In this document: positions 47,957-59,099 of the stretch, piece after piece
Position numbering within the stretch: position 1 is the stretch's first letter
Layout of the letters: each line of letters begins with the position of its first letter
The notes under the pieces: model-generated
Database searches by the model: none
What the model saw: the letters and a program-made list of their open reading frames with translations, nothing else
Told to the model about the DNA's origin: nothing
Translations under genes and position numbers: made by a program
DNA from: Cryptomeria japonica
Lineage: Eukaryota; Streptophyta; Pinopsida; Cupressales; Cupressaceae
NCBI RefSeq assembly: GCF_030272615.1
Contig: NC_081410.1
Span: 114,914,140 to 114,978,139 of the forward strand
DNA: 64,000 nucleotides
Direction: 5' to 3'

Positions 47957-48865
47957 GGCTAGGTGGCAATGCCACTTGATATATTTTATTAATAATAAAT
48001 AATTTTTACAATATATTTAAAAACTGGTTCAAACTGAGCTCCCAGAGAAAAGAACCAGCAAGAAAAACTCTTGTCATTGCTCATCAACATGATTATAGAA
48101 GCGAAGTAGTGAACAATCCTCTAGCTGGAGCTAATTACAAAATAGAGATCAGCAAAGGAGTATGCAGACTCTTTTACATATAGGAGCATGCAAGCTCATT
48201 TTACAGAATAGGAGCATGCAAGCTCATTTTACAGAATAGGAGCATGCAAGCTTATTTACAAAATAAGTTCTTGGGATATCTTGAATGCCTTGCAACAAAG
48301 AACTCCTACAATCAAAATTGACATGCCCCTACACCAAAAAACAACTGCAACCAAAAAATATATATACTACAGAACGCAGAGAATTTACAAGAAACGCAAG
48401 GTTCCAAAACATGACTGACACCAACGACATGAGACCTGCGGTCCGCCATTATAGACAAATGCCAAAGGAGAAGAGGTGAATGTGGAAATGCTAGAGATAA
48501 ATGAAGCCAAAAATTTTTATGTCGTAAATGAAAAGAAAGAGGAGATATATCATAAAAAATTGACAAACCAAAAGAAGCGGCGTATAGAGATAATCATGAA
48601 AACAACGCTACATCAAACTGTAAATGACATATGAAGGACGGATTCCCAATGTGAAAATAAATATCTCCAGATTTTGCACTAGAAGAGAGTACCAAACACA
48701 CGAACAACATCAATAACAACCAACTCATCATTAATGAATGCCAAGTGATGATCAAGTAAAGCAAAGTACCTCAAATCAAAACCAAATGGAATTATGAAAA
48801 GAAATACCTCACCAAGAGAAGAGAATATCAACTCGTATAAACGAGCAATCATATAATAAGAAAGA
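47957..48865 (-). other. LINE 3' UTR
   Basis: Non-coding sequence from the RNase H stop to the poly(A) tail. It includes three tandem 28 bp units (about 48182-48265) built on AGGAGCATGCAAGCTCATTT. Confidence 0.75.
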
Positions 48866-49483
48866 TTAAATCCTCAACTCTCTACAGGCTATAATTAATA
48901 GGTTTGGGAAGCTCATCAAATCACCCCCCAATCGAGAGGAATCAATAACAGTTTTGTCACAACCCATATTAGCGAGGCAATCAACCAATGCATGACCTTC
49001 ACGATAAACATGTGAGATGATGAGGTGCTCAAACGTATCAAGAAGAGTCCATATTTGTTCAAGAATATACCGAAAATGCCAATTATCAGCTTTTCTTGCC
49101 TTGCAAGCATTAATGACAATAGCTGAATCACCTTCAATATGAAGGTATTTCAAATTCAAATCCTTAGCCATAACAAGACCTTCTAAAAGAGCACAAGCCT
49201 CGGCCATATTATTTGTGCCAGGAGAAATTGGCATAGCTTTTAATGCTAATAAAGAACCCAAATGATCACGAAAAACTATCCCTATTCCTGAATCACTAGG
49301 ATTTCCACGGGAGGATCCATCAAAATTCAATTTACAAAAAGGGGCATTAGGAGGATGCCATTTTATGGAATTTCTATCTACAGGTGTTTTCTGAATCCTT
49401 GGAAAGGCAGGTGATACAGGAATAATGATACTTTTCCAAGAAGAGATCATAAAATTGTCCCAAGAAGAGAACTCTGAATTCAT
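48866..49483 (-). pseudogene. LINE ORF2 C-terminus: RNase H domain
   Basis: An open frame of 205 codons holds an RNase H fold typical of plant LINEs. The four acidic positions are visible: NFDGSSRGNP (first Asp), MAEACALLEGL (Glu), IEGDSAIVI (second Asp) and, after VYREGHALVDCLA, the last Asp. In the element it degrades the RNA strand after reverse transcription. The domain itself is intact, but the same frame is cut off from the rest of ORF2 by a TAG at 49496-49498, just before the first Met here. It ends at a TAA at 48866. Confidence 0.92.
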
Positions 49484-49600
49484 GTTAAAATATTTCTAGA
49501 CATGAGCATTAACTTGCTTAATAATACTTCTTTCCAAAATCCCAAGAACAACCGATAAATCTGATGAGTCACATCTAAAAATGCGCTTGTTTCTTTCCGA

Positions 49601-50575
49601 TCAAATGGCCCATATGACTGAAGAGGGAATTATAAACCACAAACAAGCAAATAGAGAAGATGAATACAAAATTGGCCAAGACTGAAACATGTCCCATAAA
49701 GATAAAGGTAAAGGGAATGAAAGAGATAACTTTTGTAGGACAAAATGCCAACAACTACTCGCAAACTCACAATGAAGAAAAAGATGATTGACATCTTCAA
49801 GAGCTTTACCACATAAGACACAAGAAAAGGAGGCTGCAATATTAAATTTGACTAAACAATCACTAGTCAAAATTCTATTTTGCAGTGCGAGCCAGGAAAA
49901 AACACCAGCTTTAGGTAATACTGAGTTATTCCAATAAAACAAAAAGGCACGATGAGGAGCATTTTGATTGGCCATTTGTTGAACAACAAAATATCCTTAT
50001 TTAACAGAGTAGTTTCCCGATTTAGAAGGGCACCAAATAAGTTGATCTTTGATGTTAGAAAGGAAAGCCACTCGGTCTTGCAAAACAGATTTAAAATTTT
50101 GAATTTCCTGCAAGGACAATGGCAGAGTAGAGGGATCCTTCCATGAGACCTTGTGAGAAAACAGATGAACACTATCTACATAATCAACCAATCTAACTCC
50201 CCATGATTGAGAAAGAACAACTGAAACAAAAGCAAGAGAATCATGCTGCGAAAGAGGGGGAAATCCATTCCAGGAGTCTTTCCAAAAAAGAATATTCTCC
50301 CCCGAATGGACCTGCCAGGAGAGAAAATTAGAGACTACTTCCTTACATGAGATCATAAAGTTCCAAATAGTAGACCCCTGTGGAGGATTAGAAATTGTGA
50401 AGATCCTAACAGGGTTCTGGGAATCCAAATACTTAGCCTGCATAATTTGGCACCACAAAGATTGGGGCTTAGTATACATAGACCAAACTAGTTTGCCCCC
50501 AAAAGCCCTATTTCTTTTAGATAATTCATGAATCCCGGCACCACCAACTTGCTTGGAAAGAGACATCTTGGTCAA
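49601..50575 (-). pseudogene. LINE ORF2: post-RT connection and zf-RVT domain
   Basis: In the same reading frame as the RT and RNase H parts, this segment starts with a conserved KMSLSKQVGGAGIHEL block and runs through WCQIMQAKYL and FWKDSWNG. It then has a stop at 49997-49999 (TAA) and continues into the zinc-binding reverse transcriptase domain: FSWLALQNRILTSDCL, then C-V-L-C-G-K-A-L-E-D-V-N-H-L-F-L-H-C, with both Cys and both His/Cys ligands present. It ends at a TGA (49601-49603) where family members usually have Trp before SERNKRIF. The role of zf-RVT is probably nucleic-acid binding. Confidence 0.9.
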
Positions 50576-50599
50576 AGAAATCAGTGGAATCTTTTTATC

Positions 50600-51658
50600 T
50601 TATGTCATGTTGTTTTTCCAAAGAAAAGATCGAATAATCTTTTCAATTTGGGAGATGACTGATCTGGGAGCTTGAAGAACTAAGATATAGTAATTGGGAA
50701 TGGCAAACAGGACCATTTTAATGAGAAGTATCCTACCTGAAAGAGACAACCACCTAGCCTTCCAAGCAGAAATACGAGATTTAAGTCTCTCAATAACTGA
50801 ATTCCAAATAGAAGACTTAGCAGATCCCATAAAGAAAGGAATCCCCAAATAGGTAGAAGGAAGAGAGTCTACTGGGAAACCTAAGATATTCACAAGTCTA
50901 TTAGCCACCAACTGAGGAGTATTCAAAATGAAGATCTTGGATTTATGGGGGCTAATCTGTTGGCCAGATTCAACAGTATAAGTATCCAGAATAAATTTAA
51001 TATGAGTAGCCTCTTGAATAGAAGAAGACCCAAATAAAAGTGTATCATCAACAAAAAGGTTATGAGTGATTGACATATCAGAGTTAGGAATTAATACCCC
51101 TTTCCAAAAGCCCAGATCCCTTTGCTTAATAACCAATCGAGTAAAAGCTTCTGCCATAATGATAAATAAGAAATGAGATAAAGGATCTCCTTGTCTAACA
51201 CCCTGGGTTGAAGAAAAGTATCCAGAGGGAGCTCCATTAATGATGGCATAAAATGAAGCAGTAGAAATACAACTCTTGATCCATTTACACTAGCTTTCAG
51301 AGAAACCAAATTTTCTGAAAACTTTGAGCAAACAAGCCCAACAAACTTTATCATAAGCCTTCATCATATCAAGTTTGACCACAAAAGCTGGGATATTGGA
51401 TGGATTTATGGAATGTAAAGTTTCAGGAGAAACAATTGCTCCCTCATGAGTTTCCCAACCCAGAACAAAACCTCCTTGTTGAGGAGAGATGATATGAGGA
51501 AGGAGAATTTTAAGTCTTAAATAAATAGCCTTGGTGAAGATTTTGTAAATAGAGTTGCAAAAAGAAATGGGCCTAAATTCAACAAAAGTTTGGGGATTCT
51601 TAGATTTCGGGATAAGGGCAATATAAGTGATGTTAATTTTTTCTAAGGATATACCCAC
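50600..51658 (-). pseudogene. LINE ORF2: reverse transcriptase domain
   Basis: One frame from 51658 to 50600 holds the RT palm and fingers with a single nonsense codon (TAG at 51290-51292). Motifs in order are ITYIALIPKSKNP, FRPISFCNSIYKI, VKLDMMKAYDKV (first catalytic Asp), GVRQGDPLS, HNLFVDDTLLF (the catalytic Asp pair, FVDD rather than the common FADD/YADD), then LGIP and LSLSGRILLIKMVL in the thumb. This enzyme copies the element RNA at the nicked target. Apart from the TAG and a TAA at its end (50600-50602) it is well preserved. Confidence 0.93.
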
Positions 51659-52097
51659 CCCTCCTAGACTCTTCCAAAGCCATTAATAAGTCAAAACCAA
51701 TAAAATCCCAACATTTCTAAAAGAACAAGATAGTAAACCCATCAGGACCTGGAGCTTTGTCAGGGGCCAATGGAAAAAACAACAGAATGAAGCTCATCTA
51801 AAGAAAAAGGCCTCATAAGAAAGTCATTATCCTCATGGGAAACAAGGGAGGGGATAGAATCTAAAAGAAAATCCACATGATGATCCATGGAGGATGAAGA
51901 AAAAGAAGGAGATAACAATTCCTTAAAAAAAGACACCCCTCCTCTCTAATCTGTTGATCTGAATTAAGGACATAACCAGACTTAGAATCCTTAATACTAA
52001 AAATTGTAGAAGCAGCTCTTTTAAGCTTGGCTTCAACTTGAAAGAAGGCAGTATTCCTGTCACCTTCTTTAAGCCAAACCTCATGAGACTTTTGCTG
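51659..52097 (-). pseudogene. LINE ORF2: endonuclease-RT linker, frameshifted
   Basis: Family motifs are present but spread over different frames: WLKEGDRNTAFFQ near 52040-52085 and an APGPDGF block near 51736-51765, with stops between. This is the most damaged stretch of ORF2. Confidence 0.75.
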
Positions 52098-53143
52098 CTA
52101 AAAGATTTCAACCCGGGAGCAAAGGATCTCCCAATAAGCTTGTAATTTCTTTTGAGCATCATTAGTGGAGGAATTAGTGCCATGTCTAATAATCTCCTCG
52201 TTAAAAACCTTCAAATCATTGTCAACTACCTCTTTTTCATGAAAAATATTCTTAAAGACCAATTTATTCCAAGCCATAATTTGAGATTTCACGAATTTCA
52301 GTTTGGAATAAAACTGGAACATCTTAGTCCCTTTGCAAAACGGAGCACTTATCCACCATTGCTTTAATAAAGAAAGAAAATGAGGATGAGTGAACCACAT
52401 TTTCTCAAACTTAAAAGAAGGTCTAACAGAGGGAACATGATCCAATTTATCAAAATTGAGCAAAATTGGGAAATGGTCAGAATCTGAGGAGGTAAGAATC
52501 TCAGAAGAAAAGGAAAAGTTGCTCAAACGTAGGTTTAGGGAAATAAGAAATCTGTCAAGGCGAGAGGCAATCTGGCATTTAGATCTCCTATTAGTCCAAG
52601 TGAAAGAACCATTAGAAGGGAAAATATCGAATAACGCACTGTTCTGTACAAAGAAAGAAAAGTCATTAATAACCTTGTGAGCTGTAGGATTACTCCCTCT
52701 TTTTCATTCAAGGAAAGGAGAGCATTAAAATCACCCCCAAGCACAATAAAAAAATCATCATATCGTAAAAACAATTCAGATAAGGAATCCCATAACTCGG
52801 TTTTATCTGAAAGAGAAGTCGGACCATAAATATTAAATAGAACAAAAGAGACTTCAAACCAGTCAACCTTTAACAACTGCCAATGAGAAGCAAAAGATAA
52901 CATCTCAACTTTGACTAATTTAGGATTCCATAAAGTTATGAGACCACGAGAAGCACCCAAAGAAGGAACATGAACAACTCTCCAAAGGGACCATTTGGAA
53001 ATTATGTTATCAAAAGAATCCTGAGAAAGTTTAGACTCTTGCAATAAGATGATGTCCACTTTTGAAGAATCAAGAAATTTCTTGATCCTTCCCCTTTTGT
53101 CACAGGCATTTAAGCCCCTGACATTCCAAGATAAAATCTTCAT
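52098..53143 (-). pseudogene. LINE ORF2 start: apurinic/apyrimidinic-like endonuclease
   Basis: The ATG at 53141-53143 opens MKILSWNVRGLN, the standard start of plant LINE ORF2. Catalytic blocks follow: the Asn in SWN, Glu in LLQESKL, YGP, GGDFNALLS (Asp and Asn) and, in another frame, SDSDHFPIL (Asp and His). A single-base shift near 52690 separates the two parts (53143-52535 and 52526-52098), because FTWTNRRS and ASRLDRFL are readable only in the second frame. The enzyme nicks target DNA to prime reverse transcription. ATG overlaps the ORF1 stop in an ATGA. Confidence 0.92.
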
Positions 53144-54155
53144 TTATCACAAGGAGAGCAACATGCCCTCCTTGTTTTGACATGGGAAGAAAATTTCTCT
53201 ACAATAGTGGATTGAATACCAGCCGCAATCTCCTCCTTGATTTTAGCCAATTTTGGTTTTCGACCCCTCTTCTTAGGAGTTTTGACAATAGGGGGGAAAC
53301 AGAATGAGATTGCTCCAAGGCTAGCTTCTGAGAGAAATAAAATCCATTCACATTAGAAACAGTTGAAGAAGGACTATCAATAAGATTCGCATCCACACCT
53401 TCAACTGAATTTGGCTGAGAAGAGGAAACATGACAACCATCATGGACAGGCCCCGAAGAGGCAGAACCAGAAGAAAAATAAAATTCAGGAAATTCCTTTG
53501 CAACAATCTCATCAAATAGATCAGAAGAAACTGAAAATAAAATAACTGAAGCAATAAGCTGAATCTTCTCTTCAGAAATGGAAAGAGAAGAAGGAGACCT
53601 TGGAATGGGCAAAAAAGAATCACTATCAAAAATCAAACTATGAACAATTTTGGTATCATCTGCCAAACCCACAAAAGAAGAACGAGGAGAAGAATTAACA
53701 GAACAATGGTTTGTGCAACCATTCGAAGGTAACAACAATTTTGGAAATGGAACTGGAGGACAAGAAATTTGAAAAAAACTCGCAGAGGAGAACATAAAAG
53801 GTTCAAAACGAAATTCAAAAGACCAATAATCCTTGAAAGGACTAGGAAGAAACTTAATAGAACAAAACTGATGAATGGCAGACAAAACAGAGAAGAATGC
53901 GGCCAGAGAGCAAAGAAAAGTAAAATCCATCAGAGGCACATCACATACTGTATATCCAGAAAAAGGAACGAGAGATGTAACAGAAAGAGGTAAAGGAGCA
54001 GAATCCTTAACATTATGATCCTTTAAAGACTGACGATCCTTACTTTTATAAAAGGGAACATTGGCGAAAATCAGATGAAAAATTTGAACAAACTTGTAAA
54101 GGTGCATCAGAATCACCACAACATTGAGAGGTGAAATGGCCAAGTAACGGAGCAC
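53140..54155 (-). pseudogene. LINE ORF1, C-terminal third
   Basis: A long Ser- and Pro-rich open frame without a known fold, typical of the variable C-terminal part of plant LINE ORF1. Its end has shifted: the annotated frame stops at 53199, but the next frame reads a basic KKRGRKPKLAKIKEEI block and closes at the TGA of an ATGA shared with ORF2. The shift is near 53260. Overlap with the upstream frame at 54046-54155 marks another shift. Confidence 0.8.
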
Positions 54156-54582
54156 AAGAATGAATAGCGATCGAATCTTGAATCACCACAGGTTGAATCC
54201 ATGCACCATATTTGGAGCAAATAGTAATCTCAGAGGGAATGGGTTTAGACAGATTTAATAACAAGCAAACCCTAACCAAAAGATGAGGTCGTTCGAAAGG
54301 AACTAAATCATGCTTAATAAAAATGCCCAATTTGTTTCCCAAGATTTCAACCATATACATATCACAATACTCCAAAGGAAGACCCGGGAAAGTTACCCAG
54401 AAGGGCATAAACTGTGACTTCGCCGATTGAATATCAAAATGAGGAGACCAAGCATAGGTAAAAATTCCTATCCCAAAACAAAACCACCCTTTAAATTTAT
54501 GCACACAATCCCTATACTTTTCAGAAGCGAAAATCACAGTGAAATATAGAGAATCTTTATCAAATAGAAATAAATCCTTCAT
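54046..54582 (-). pseudogene. LINE ORF1, DUF4283-like domain
   Basis: Contains the nucleic-acid-binding core of plant LINE ORF1: FHKF-type positions (VHKFKGWFCFG), then FMPFWVTFPGLPLEYCDMYM and ILGNKLGIFIK. In the family a CCHC zinc knuckle follows; here only SCAPLLGHFTSQC remains, with the first Cys lost and spacing changed. The frame differs from both neighbouring ORF1 pieces. Confidence 0.85.
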
Positions 54583-54683
54583 ACCATCCCAATTAGACTT
54601 TGCCCATCTTAACAGTTTACCAAAAAAATCGGAGAAAGAAGCTTACCAATGAGGGTAGTAGAACGCAATAACTTCACAGAGTC

Positions 54684-55379
54684 CTAAATCATGTAATTGG
54701 GGAATATAACCTTATATTGCACAGAAGAATGCGGATTACCCCTTATCAAATTGGAAAATGCAAAGGGAGAGTTATGGGGAAGTGGCTTTGGATGGAAGGG
54801 AGCTCGTTTAGCAACATGAATGTAATTCGGGGAAGAAAGGAAGTGAGGGTTCGAAACCAAAGTGTTATTTGGCCAGGTGACATAAGATGGGAGGGAAGGA
54901 TTACAATCCTGGGAGGTAGATCCAAAAGAAGCTAATGGGGAAAAACCATCAGGACGCGGGGAGCCATCACAGATGTCGAATGGCGGTTGAGGTGAAACAT
55001 ATCTATGCTTCCTAGGTTTTTTAGAACCAAAAAAGGAATGAAAATGCTTAAAAGGAGTCTTTGGGTGATCAACAGGACGAGGACCCATAATGCCCTGAAA
55101 TATTAATGCCTTGGGAACAAAAGATTTATAATAAGAACACGAAGGTTTTGGAACAAAATTACCTGTAAATTTGCAAAAATATGATGAAGCCGATAGGAAT
55201 TTGTCATAAGCCAAGTCACACCAGCAACCATCCTTGACAACCCATTGAGGAGAATGATCAGAAGTTTGTAATTGAGCCAAATCATGATCGTCAAATGGCA
55301 CATTTGCCCATCGCATCTGCCTGTTCACCATTCCTAGAGGTTTCTTCGAATATCCCTGGATGCTATCACCATCCGCCAT
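54684..55379 (-). pseudogene. LINE ORF1, N-terminal part
   Basis: A 231-codon frame opens with MADGDSIQGYSKKPLG and is rich in Pro, Ser, Phe and Lys with no named domain, as is usual for this region. It ends at a stop at 54684 and is out of frame with the DUF4283-like piece starting at 54582, so at least one frameshift lies between. The start is chosen because it is the first Met after the 5' UTR and gives an ORF1 of about 745 codons if the frames were continuous. Confidence 0.7.
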
Positions 55380-55938
55380 CCTCTGTGTGTCCTTGTGATC
55401 CAGATCTTTTATTTTGAAAGCGAAGATGCAGCCGACCTCAACTATTGCCTAAAGGTCAAATATTGGCGAAGGAAGTTCCCAAAATCTCTAGATCTTTGCA
55501 TCTCCGTTGCTACTTCCTTCCCTTTCCCTGTGTTCAGCCTGTGAGAAGTAGAAGACATGCAACAACTGCCCCCGCATCCTTGCCCTAGGCTTCCCCGCAG
55601 CCGTGCCCTAGGCTTCCCTTCGGTCGCCCCTTTCGCTGGTTTTACCAGTGCTACCAGCACCCATGCCAAGCATGAAGTAGTCAAGGGCGATTTGTATGAT
55701 CTTTCCAACTCCCAAAGTCCTGTAAATCTGCTTCAGCTTCAATAACTGTGTGTACGGCTAATGGTAGTTCACATCTTCAGATATTCATCAGCTTTGATGA
55801 CCAAAAATCCAATAATGGGGCTAGCTCTACTGCATTTACTACTAGGGTTCTACACAGGCTAGAAAGAGTACTTTCTTTCAAGCCATGACTTCTACATACT
55901 GCAAGCCGACTCTATTTCCACCATATTCGCTTTCAAAA
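55380..55938 (-). promoter_or_regulatory. LINE 5' UTR, GC-richer segment
   Basis: Between the target duplication and the ORF1 ATG. The part at 55500-55700 is strikingly G/C-rich (CCGCAGCCGTGCCCTAGGCT, and repeats of CCTAGGCTTCCC), consistent with an internal promoter region, though no motif proves it. Confidence 0.5.
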
Positions 55939-55964
55939 ATAATATTATATTTTTTATGAAACAT
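55939..55964. repeat. LINE target-site duplication, 5' side, with 9 bp insertion
   Basis: ATAATATTAT, then ATTTTTTAT, then GAAACAT. The halves match the tail-side copy exactly; the extra bases may be a small local duplication. Confidence 0.68.
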
Positions 55965-56250
55965 TGCTTTGGTAAATAGTATTATATTTATTATGATTCG
56001 TCTTAATAATTTGAAATTTGAAACAACACTAAGAAAAATATTATATTTATTATCGAAGAGCATAAGCACAATAAAAATATGCTAAAAAAAACGTTCAAGA
56101 AAGAAAAAATATAAGAACACAAATGATTTATCAACCTAAACATCTATGTAAGTCAGCTATAAGACGTAAAGTGATGTAGAGAGATATAAACCCTTCTCAA
56201 ACTAACAATAAAACAATTTTAATATATTCCTTAAAATTATTCATCTTTAA

Positions 56251-56336
56251 TTTCTAAGTAGCCATGTATTTCACATTTGTTTTCCTAAGTTACTTTCTAA
56301 GTAGCCATGTATTTCACATTTGTTTTCCTAAGTTAC
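56251..56336. repeat. 2 x 43 bp tandem duplication
   Basis: Units start at 56251 and 56294 and are identical (TTTCTAAGTAGCCATGTATT core). Confidence 0.95.
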
Positions 56337-56573
56337 TTGAGTAGAGGCACTACCTACTCACTACTTTTTCTATGCGTGGTGCTAAATTTTCACATTGCCT
56401 TACAATTTTCCGACTCTTACCCTCATAATCTAAAAATATCTAGACAAAGAACAACTTCATTTGTGTACTACAAATATTATTACCTCAACCAAAAGTTCAA
56501 GAATGACGATATGTATTGAAATAAAGGAAGATAATTTAGATTAACAATGTAATTTGTCTGAGCTGTGACTGGA

Positions 56574-56937
56574 GGTTTTCTTCCCAAGGTTCTTTTCTCC
56601 AATATGCTCTTTGAATCTTGTGTAAAAAATAAAAAATATTAATAAAAAAGTTTAGTGGAATAATCTACTTTTATTATAAAAAAAAACAATGTAATTTTTT
56701 GATCTTTAAGTTTATGATATTTTGAATCTGTTTTAGTGTTATGAAAGTACTATTAGGTTTTCTTCCCAAGGTTCTTTTCTCCAATATGCTCTTTGAATCT
56801 TGTGTAAAAAATAAAAAATATTAATAAAAAAGTTTAGTGGAATAATCTACTTTTATTATAAAAAAAAACAATGTAATTTTTTGATCTTTAAGTTTATGAT
56901 ATTTTGAATCTGTTTTAGTGTTGTGAAAGTACTATTA
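56574..56937. repeat. 2 x 182 bp tandem duplication
   Basis: Units start at 56574 and 56756 with only about one base difference (TGTTATG versus TGTTGTG), so the event is recent. Confidence 0.95.
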
Positions 56938-56999
56938 ATAGCTTATGGTTATGTAATGGGTCAATGTTCTGGTTATCACCATTTTTTAATAAAAACAAT

Positions 57000-58450
57000 G
57001 TAATTCATAAGATATCGAAAAGATTGTCAAAAGAAATTTGAAGACAAGAAGAAGAAGAGGAAATCTTTATAAAGAAATAAAAGGATAGCCATGACACCGG
57101 ACGAAGAAGAAGAGAAGAATGTTGAAGAAGAATAGCTAACTAGAGAATATGTGAAGGTTTGAAATTCCTGCCTTGTTGAGTAGATTGAAGAGTTGGTAAA
57201 AGAAAAGAAAACATGGATACTCAGAAAGAGTTTACTATCAATATTTAGAAAAGGACTCATAAATTCACTAAAGATATTTAGAAAAGGACTCATAAATTCA
57301 CTAAAGAAAGAGTTTACACGAAGGATATGGAGCCGCTGGATTTCAATGGCTTCCCATCGTTGACAAGGCAGTCATAGATAATTTAAACATTGAAATAATT
57401 TCAAATTTATCATTTGCTCAGAATTGTATCATTGGCAAGTGACATGGATCTTGAGATCTCTGCTATTGAGCAACCCATCACACACATTCACATTCAGAAT
57501 TTTTACAGCGTATGTCAAAATTCTATTTTTAGCATGAAAGAGATAACGTCTTGATTCATTACTAGTCCCCTCTTTCCCTTGGAATGGGGAGATAGCCCCT
57601 TCATTCTCTACCAGCCTCCTCTTTTCTTGCGAATATAATCATACCCATCAAATTTCTAACTATGAAATTCTTCGTAAGATATTCCAGAAATTCAACTTAC
57701 CCACACCAAAAATCTATGAACCCATATGCCAACTTTTTGGAGAAGATTTTTTTTCCCCGAGCCACCCATACCAAATTTGGATTCTAAGGCCATTGCCATT
57801 TGGATGAGATTTTGTGGGCACAAGACGAGATTCTTTCACCCTTGTTGACGCCATGAACTCAAACTGGATCGAAAAAGTGACTCAGAATGATCTCGATTTT
57901 GATAAAACTAGAGAAATTTTGAAAGCTTTAGAGCGATTGTAGCATGACTGACTATCTCTTTCTTTATATGCTTCCACCCTATGAGCATCACCTAGATGCA
58001 ATGAATGCTAACTGGACCATTCATTTTCATGAGAGATGGGCTCTTGTGAACCACTACTCATGACACATGAGTCAATGAGTTTGACTAAAAAACTACACAG
58101 TTGAACCCTGGTAGCAATATCATAGTTTGACTTGCTGTGGAAAATACTTCCTACTTATCACAAAGTAAATGTGTACCCTCAAATATCTCTTTTAATATCT
58201 CTTTTTGAAGATTTTCTCTGCACTTTCAGATCTTATAGTCAATTTATCATCAATATCCCTGCAAAATACAGTCAAATCTCGATTAGCACTTTCAAACTGC
58301 TTAAACTATAAGCGATGCCCTTCATTTCCTGTAAGAGTTTTCTTGGTTAAACTTTACATTTCTGAGTTGACAATTGAAAGGCGAGAAACACCATTGTAAA
58401 AAAGCCCACATAAATTTTATTAGTGACAACTAACAAGCACAAAACTATAA
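57000..58450 (-). repeat. segmental repeat unit D (P-loop exon unit)
   Basis: Shares with A, C and E the GACAAGAAGAAG.A start block, the P-loop exon, GTCAAATCTCGATTAGCACT and GTTTTCTTGGTTAAACTTTA near 58330. A 33 bp unit (ATATTTAGAAAAGGACTCAT) is duplicated at 57241-57306. Confidence 0.75.
57735..57854 (-). pseudogene. short P-loop exon, copy D (Thr lost, frameshifted)
   Basis: The minus-strand ATG at 57854 opens MASTRVKESRLVPTKSHPNG, then one base shifts the frame before the loop. The loop (57749-57769) reads G-M-G-G-S-G-K-K, with the Thr codon lost in an A run. The copy is dead, but the leader is recognisable. Confidence 0.5.
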
Positions 58451-59099
58451 AAAGGTTGTAGCTATTCTGATTCCAAAAACATTCCAATCGCATTGCAGTA
58501 CACTGAAAAATAACTTTCATGTTATACAAGAGGTCAGCGGCCGCAGTTTCTGTCGATTTCCACAGTCATTCTATGCCTAATCTGCAATTTTTCACCATAA
58601 GCTTCATTACATGTATGTCAAGTGTGGAAGTTTGGTGGATGGCTATAAACAAATAGTTCTCGACTCAAATATGCTAGTGTAAGAACATCGATTCGATTTA
58701 AAATAAATATAATATTAATTTAATAATATATATACTTTGATTAGTGAATTTTACTCTCTTACATGTTTTCAAGTCTCTAATAACAATGGTTGTTTACCTT
58801 TTTTAGTGAAATTTTCAACTTAGCAAAAAATAAAATAATTCATAATTTATAAAAACAAATAATTTCTATATAATTAATAACTATAAATATTTTCAACAAG
58901 CTAATGATTGTTAATGCTAATCATTTACAATAGGTTTACTTCTTTAGTGGGCTTCCTTAAATTGAGTTTTAATGTAGTTACTTGAGGGAAGTGGTAGTGT
59001 GTAATTTTACAAAGAAGTTGAATAGGGGGTGGTAGTGTGCTCTCTCTCCCTATCTTTATCATTAAATCATCATAAACTTATTGTTGAGCATGACTCAAT
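58451..59099. other. no gene recognised
   Basis: AT-rich spacer between unit D and extension F3. In units B and E the extension begins at once, so this block is an insertion in D or a deletion in the others. Confidence 0.4.

Larger units (their letters stand above)
47942..55938 (-). mobile_element. LINE (L1-clade-like non-LTR retrotransposon), about 8 kb, near full length, inactivated
   Basis: On the minus strand the order is 5' UTR, ORF1 (nucleic-acid binding), ORF2 (endonuclease, RT, zf-RVT, RNase H), 3' UTR and a poly(A) tail (T15 on the plus strand at 47942-47956). ATAATATTATGAAACAT lies at 47926-47942 just outside the tail, and the same sequence with a 9 bp insertion lies at 55939-55964 at the other end. 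This is the target-site duplication expected of target-primed reverse transcription and defines the full length. All domains are recognisable but carry frameshifts and nonsense codons, so it cannot move by itself. Confidence 0.93.
55966..57000. other. no gene recognised; contains two tandem duplications
   Basis: AT-rich spacer between the LINE and unit D. It holds a 2 x 43 bp repeat (56251-56336) and a 2 x 182 bp repeat (56574-56937). No domain was seen. Confidence 0.45.
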
